Of a DNA stretch of 11,151 nt, positions 7,801 to 11,151 are shown one piece after another. The stretch covers positions 1 through 11,151 of the forward strand of contig UZAN01059645.1 of NCBI GenBank assembly GCA_900618425.1. The letters run 5' to 3'. This DNA is from Echinostoma caproni. Its lineage: Eukaryota; Platyhelminthes; Trematoda; Plagiorchiida; Echinostomatidae. The first letter of the stretch is position 1. Each line of letters opens with the position of its first letter. Position numbers and translations under genes: made by a program. The notes beneath the pieces were generated by a model that did not search any database, was not told where the DNA came from, and saw only the letters and a list, made by a program, of their open reading frames with translations.

Positions 7801-8330
7801 ATAAGTTAATCGAATCTTCTTTTATCTTTTTATTTTACTTCCTTTTATTGAACATACAAAGGTACAATGTTCAGGAAGGGGGGAGCGGCCAATCAAAGGG
7901 CTGCCATTTAACACACTCTGGGGGAAGTCGGGCGGTGGTGGTGAGATTTATACACACATCCCCGGGGTGATAATTTGATAACGTTAGCACGTTACCACCA
8001 TCGGGAGTTTATGGCAATAATTAATGCAATAAATATTATAATGAGCAGTTATTCAGTTCAAAAGAATAATAAAGATGCCGCGTGGACTGTGTTGTGAAAA
8101 TGATTCTCCGTTTCCGTCTCTTGTTTGATCTCGTAGCCTGTTGCGTCAATTTGATCCAGCGATACTTTCAGTATTGTCGGAATCTATTCACAACCTTCCC
8201 TCCTAATTTGTTCGGTCTTCCTTGCTCCGAAATTCAAACCGCGCGCCGAGGTTCAAACGAATACAGTTAGATCAGGTCAGATAGCACAGGACCGCTAATG
8301 GACACGGCTAATCGAGCGTCCATATTTCTT
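7325..8330. repeat. Diverged direct repeat, copy B (pairs with 1-790)
   Basis: Same-orientation partner of copy A. It is longer because about 180 bp at roughly 7835-8010 have no counterpart in A. Similarity covers both the ORF1 coding part and the leader up to about 8270-8330. Confidence 0.8.
7801..8310 (-). other. Element B leader (5' UTR-like)
   Basis: Noncoding sequence upstream of B's ORF1. The distal part (about 8040-8250) aligns with the leader of copy A, so it belongs to the element. The proximal 180 bp are unique to B. On the minus strand a CCAAT-box-like TTTGATTGGCC (about 7889-7899) and a TATAAAT (about 7949-7955) occur in the unique part, but in non-canonical order (TATA upstream of CCAAT), so no promoter is claimed. 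Confidence 0.5.
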
Positions 8331-9135
8331 TCGGCAGTATGCTCACAAAGTGTGCATCCACCGCAGGACATTACAGGACACACGACTTGAGGCAAGGCCC
8401 AATGGAGTCTGGTTTCTTGCACAAAGTGAACTCCAAATGAGCAACACTTTGCTTTGACAATCGCTTTTGTTCCGAGGGACCGGGATATAACAGCGGTAGT
8501 GGCCATACATGAGCGGGGGGAGCCCGATTAGTTTTAAGTGTGAGCGTTTAGCGTGTAGTCATTCCAACATCAAAGCGACCTACGCCTAAATAATATAAAT
8601 AATACAAACCAACCAATCCGTTAACGGTGAGGCCCCGAAGCCCATCGTCCCGTGCTCACAGAAGCAACTCCAAATGTATCGACATTTGGAACCGTTTATC
8701 TATAAGCCATTTTTCATCTCTTCTTGAACCACTATGCTCTTTGTCAGATCAATTGCTGCGCTTCCTACGTAGTCATAAATCTTTCATCTTCACTATATGC
8801 CTTCTACTCTTCGCGCTCATTTCCGCTCATTCTCTCCTGAACAGATATTCCAACTTCCAGTTTTGTGTCCTAAAAATCGTTTTTCATAAGACAAACGTTT
8901 ACATTAATCTGCTCTAAATTATAGATCACCCCCAATACTCCATCATATGATCTTGTCCGCTTTGTGCTCCGTTTTCACCGTAATGCACGTTTACGATAAC
9001 TTTCTCACCCGTTTGGAAAACACGCTCTTACACTATGTACTATTACTTTTTGTCTCCATTGTGATTTTTTACATTACTGTACATTTGACCATGCACACTA
9101 ACATGTTTCACGGGCTTCGTGAAATATACCGTTAT
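8331..9135. other. No gene recognised
   Basis: Two plus-strand open stretches (8627-8917 and the first part of 8947-9318) encode pyrimidine-driven, leucine/phenylalanine-rich sequence without a recognisable domain. A minus-strand stretch (8506-8267) contains CGGCTLCEHTAERNMDARLA, which faintly resembles the endonuclease region of element C. I make no gene call. Confidence 0.5.
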
Positions 9136-9318
9136 TACCATAACTACCGGCCGGTAAGTATAACTAGCATTTGCTGTAAAGTACTAGAACAGATCATTCG
9201 GAGGCATGTTTCAGCACCTAACGTAGTACTATATGCTGTATCCAACTCAACATGTGTTTCTCAAAGTAGATCTTGTTTGAATAACCTAAATAATCTAATC
9301 CAATCCAATTTTTCATAA
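9136..9318 (+). pseudogene. Fragment F: CR1-like RT finger scrap on the plus strand
   Basis: The frame reads YHNYRPVSITSICCKVLEQI, then IRRHVS. This is the conserved RT motif NYRPVSLTSICCKxLExIIRxxI. After a degraded stretch where QHGF is expected it gives QSRSCLNNLNNLIQ, the RSCLTNLL motif, and ends at TAA 9316-9318. Upstream, from about 9135 back to the ATG at 8947, the same frame is hydrophobic and unrelated. The KKG segment that should precede NYRP is not recognisable. It is a small isolated insertion or remnant, in the opposite orientation to B-D. Confidence 0.85.
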
Positions 9319-9946
9319 CGTACAGGCCTTGGCCTTATAGTTGCCCTGATTCTGGCTCGACTCCATGGGCAGACCGATTGCGTTGTACGTTTGTTCCGCT
9401 TACAGCACGGTTGATAGTTCCGCGACCGTCTGAGGATGCGAGAATCGGATGTAGTAGTTGTTGTAGAAGTTGTCGCGCTTGTTTGAGGCACTGCTAAAAA
9501 ATAGAGGAAAAACTATCTTCTCGTCGTGTCGGTGAGAGACTTATGTACACCTAAGCGTGAGCGTTCCGGTATATGCCTATTGTGTATGCGCCCCGATTTA
9601 TTTCAAATGTGAAGGTCGGGAAGAAGAAAAAACAGAAGGAGCTCATTTCTGTCATGTTTGGGTTCAACTCTGGAAAGGTTTCAATTCATATTCGATTTAA
9701 TTCCATCTTAGATGCTTGCACTGTTTGTTTAATCAAGTTTTCCGGAAAGGCGATTCCAGAATTTGATCACCCTATTGGTGAGGGAATGTTTCCTTAAGTC
9801 TAATTTACTTCCGTTATATTCTAGACTTCATTGGTGGTTCTTGAGTTTTCTCGTAGATCTCAATGGTAGGAGACCTAGATCAGCGTCCTTTGTTTGTCTG
9901 AAGACTTCGATAAGGTCTTCTCCTAGATAAATAAATAGATAGATAA
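9319..9946. other. No gene recognised
   Basis: The sequence here includes a GTAGTAGTTGTTGTAGAAGTTGTCG purine/T-rich stretch (about 9450) and a 74-codon plus-strand open stretch (9573-9797) with a lysine cluster (VKVGKKKKQKE). No family is recognisable. The 9320-9480 part could continue fragment F in a decayed state, but I see no motif. Confidence 0.45.
9867..9925. repeat. Imperfect inverted repeat (possible hairpin)
   Basis: TAGGAGACC (9867-9875) pairs imperfectly with GGTCTTCTCCTA (9914-9925), and an inner GAAGAC/GTCTTC pair is nested inside. It is immediately followed by the ATAA/GATA microsatellite. The function is unknown, and chance is possible. Confidence 0.35.
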
Positions 9947-9953
9947 ATGAATG
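9924..9953. repeat. ATAA/GATA tetranucleotide microsatellite
   Basis: TAGATAAATAAATAGATAGATAAATGAATGA: interleaved ATAA, GATA and ATGA tetramers. Such tracts often mark the 3' end of a non-LTR insertion. No element is recognised directly upstream. Confidence 0.6.
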
Positions 9954-10340
9954 ACGTTATATTTCACAAAGCCCGTGAAGCATGCAAGAAGCATGGTCAT
10001 ATTTGCAGTATAATCATATGTACAAGAAGAGTGCAAAATATTTTGAAGTTCTGCATGCAATTAGCAGAGATACAGGGTAGGGATGATAAGGAAATTGGAT
10101 CAAATGCAGCAGTGCAAATGGAACACAAAACGGACAAGGTCACAAAGGTATGGTAGAGTTCACTACGTGAGTGTATAAATGAAAATAGAAGAAACAGCAA
10201 AATCAGAAGGATATTGACAAGCTTGGACTTGCGACGTTCGAGGAATAAAATAAGGAAAGACGTTCAGTGTTCCTATGTATAAGAAAAGATGGAGGCAGGC
10301 ACACAAGGAAAGATAGGATCGGACGAATCCACGAGTTGAT
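9947..10340 (+). other. Unassigned frame with coding-like composition and two stops
   Basis: A plus-strand frame from ATG 9947 runs 69 codons to TAG (10154-10156). It then continues in the same phase, past a second stop (TAA near 10278), to about 10340. Its composition is charged (Lys/Arg/Glu rich, for example RRSRNKIRK) rather than low-complexity. It matches no family I know. The segment is purine-rich on this strand, so the open frame may be compositional. It could be a decayed coding sequence, but the confidence is low. Confidence 0.2.
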
Positions 10341-10391
10341 ACATTTGTCAAACTACATATATTCTACTGCACGTTGCGACTCAGCTGACTA

Positions 10392-10573
10392 GATCTCGTT
10401 TTATTTCGACTCAAATAGCTTACCACGTGGCATATGCTAACCAGGCAGCAGTGTCCACTCTCCCATATCAGTACACGAATACAGCCTCGAAGCTTGAACT
10501 TTAGAACATAATCTCTGCAGGCACATACTTGTAAGAGTATCGCGACCTAGTATTGCTTACTTTATATCCCACT
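10392..10573. repeat. Tandem repeat of about 185 bp, unit 1
   Basis: The unit begins GATCTCGTTTTATTTCGACT and contains CACGTGGC, TGCTAACCAGGCAGCAGTGT, ATATCAGTACACGAA, a GCACATACTTGTAAGAGTAT block and TGCTTACTTTATATCC near its end. It shares its start and several internal blocks more closely with unit 3 than with unit 2. Confidence 0.85.
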
Positions 10574-10764
10574 GACCTCCTCTCGGTTTGACTCAGTTGG
10601 CTAAGCCCTGTTGCACATGCTAACCGGATAGCAGTGTCCACCTTCTCAACTCAATTCATTTTTGTTCACGGATTCAGCTTCAAAGCTACATCTGTGGAAC
10701 AGCCCATCTCGGTGCATACTTTTATAAGTATTATGACCTAATAAGGCTTGCTTGCTATCCATTT
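10574..10764. repeat. Tandem repeat of about 185 bp, unit 2
   Basis: It has the same order of blocks as unit 1: a GACCTC...TTTGACTCAGTTGGCT start, TGCTAACCGGATAGCAGTGT, TCAAAGCTACATCTGTGGAAC, TGCATACTTTTATAAGTATT, ATGACCTAATAAGGCTTGCTTGC. It is more diverged from units 1 and 3 at its start (CTCTCGG in place of GTTTTATT). Confidence 0.85.
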
Positions 10765-10950
10765 GATCTCGTTTTATTTCGACTCAATTGGCTGAACCAC
10801 GTGGCCCGTGCTAACCAGGTAGCAGTATTTACTTTCTCAACCAAAATCATATCAGTACACGAAACCATCCTCAAAGCTAGATCTGTGGAACGACATTTTT
10901 GCTGGTACATACTTTTGAAAGTTCTGTGACCTTTTATTCCCTACTTTATA
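10765..10950. repeat. Tandem repeat of about 185 bp, unit 3
   Basis: It begins with the same GATCTCGTTTTATTTCGACT as unit 1, then gives CACGTGGC, TGCTAACCAGGTAGCAGT, ATATCAGTACACGAA, CAAAGCTAGATCTGTGGAAC and CTACTTTATATAAAT. The array breaks off into an AT-rich tract. An indistinct partial unit may also precede unit 1 at about 10355-10391. Confidence 0.85.
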
Positions 10951-10966
10951 TAAATATATATATTTG
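10946..10966. repeat. AT-rich simple tract after the tandem array
   Basis: TTATATAAATATATATATTT is a short AT run bordering unit 3. Confidence 0.5.
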
Positions 10967-11151
10967 TAGGTATACATACCTCCTTGCTTTATTCCATTGT
11001 GCATAGTATTCTTGACATGCTCCGTTCCCTCTCACCCCTTCTCAGCTGGGTATTACCCCAGACTACTGTGTATCGCCTTTTTGTTCCAGATTCGGTAGAC
11101 TTGGATTCGCCGAAGACTTGAGGTCCAAACCTACAATGGACAATTCGGCTC
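10967..11151. other. Nothing recognised at the right edge
   Basis: The sequence after the tandem array has no open frame or motif that I recognise. A short imperfect palindrome (AGGTATACATACCT) and a TTCGG...CCGAA pair (about 11091-11115) occur, neither of which I can assign. Confidence 0.4.

Noticed and set aside
7885..7955. CCAAT and TATA boxes as a promoter for ORF1 of element B
   Set aside because: The order is reversed from a canonical promoter and the stretch is absent from copy A. It is kept only as a note.
8627..8917. 96-codon plus-strand open frame with a hydrophobic middle
   Set aside because: The hydrophobicity follows from a pyrimidine-rich strand. There is no domain, no supporting neighbour, and the length is within what chance gives.
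8947..9135. Possible membrane protein N-terminal to the RT motif
   Set aside because: The hydrophobic residues come from T-rich sequence and there is no second recognisable feature. Only the RT part is called.
10574..10640. tRNA-like A-box (TTGGCTAAGC) in tandem unit 2, suggesting a tRNA-derived SINE
   Set aside because: No B-box (GGTTCGANNCC) at the right distance, and no cloverleaf can be folded by eye.
1..11151. A CRISPR array, bacterial operon or defence system
   Set aside because: No spaced short palindromic repeats, no ribosome-binding-site-led gene clusters, and the only recognisable proteins are eukaryotic LINE proteins.
1..11151. LTR retrotransposon or endogenous retrovirus
   Set aside because: No long terminal repeats, primer-binding site, protease, RNase H or integrase motif. 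The direct repeat A/B carries ORF1 of a non-LTR element and is not an LTR pair.

Overview
The window looks like nuclear DNA of an animal, in a gene-poor stretch built almost entirely of old, broken non-LTR retrotransposons (LINEs). The recognisable proteins are of the CR1/L2 kind within the Jockey superfamily. They comprise an ORF1 with a PHD-like zinc finger followed by a nucleic-acid-binding-like part, an APE-type endonuclease, a reverse transcriptase (RT) of the VPQGSVLGP / (Y/F)ADD type, and the typical CR1 tail (RxLRGDxIExFKI ... FFSxRVxxxWNxLP ... FKxxLD). Moderate GC, many diverged CR1-like copies and no intact host gene would fit a trematode flatworm, but another invertebrate is possible; the species assignment is inference. 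I see no bacterial operon, CRISPR array, rRNA, tRNA or intact protein-coding gene.

Layout, left to right. Positions 1-444 (minus) hold the 5' part of an ORF1 (copy A, cut by the window edge), with its leader at 445-730. Positions 949-2845 (minus) hold element D, the most complete RT: endonuclease-RT linker, whole RT with a preserved FADD box, thumb and tail. It is broken by several frameshifts and stops, and its 3' UTR-like segment runs into copy A. Positions 2857-3184 (plus) carry an inverted CR1 tail (E). Positions 3600-3880 (minus) are an RT thumb scrap (C2). Positions 3885-5505 (minus) are element C: endonuclease, linker and the RT start, then an internal deletion that lands just before a YADD box. 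Positions 5790-7800 (minus) are element B: an ORF1 joined directly to the RT palm, thumb and tail, with the endonuclease and RT fingers deleted and the catalytic box mutated to FAGD. B's leader is at 7801-8310. Positions 9136-9318 (plus) hold a further RT scrap (F).

The rest of the right arm (about 8520-9135 and 9320-10390) has no recognisable gene. At 10392-10950 there are three tandem copies of a unit of about 185 bp, with AT-rich sequence after them.

The copies do not work together as a system. At least seven partial insertions, mostly on the minus strand and arranged tail-to-head, record repeated retrotransposition and deletion. The points most worth following are the divergent repeat pair A/B with a co-conserved ORF1, the two internal deletions that both rejoin in the RT palm, the shared sequence found immediately upstream of both ORF1 copies and inside element C's endonuclease region, and the 185-bp tandem repeat.
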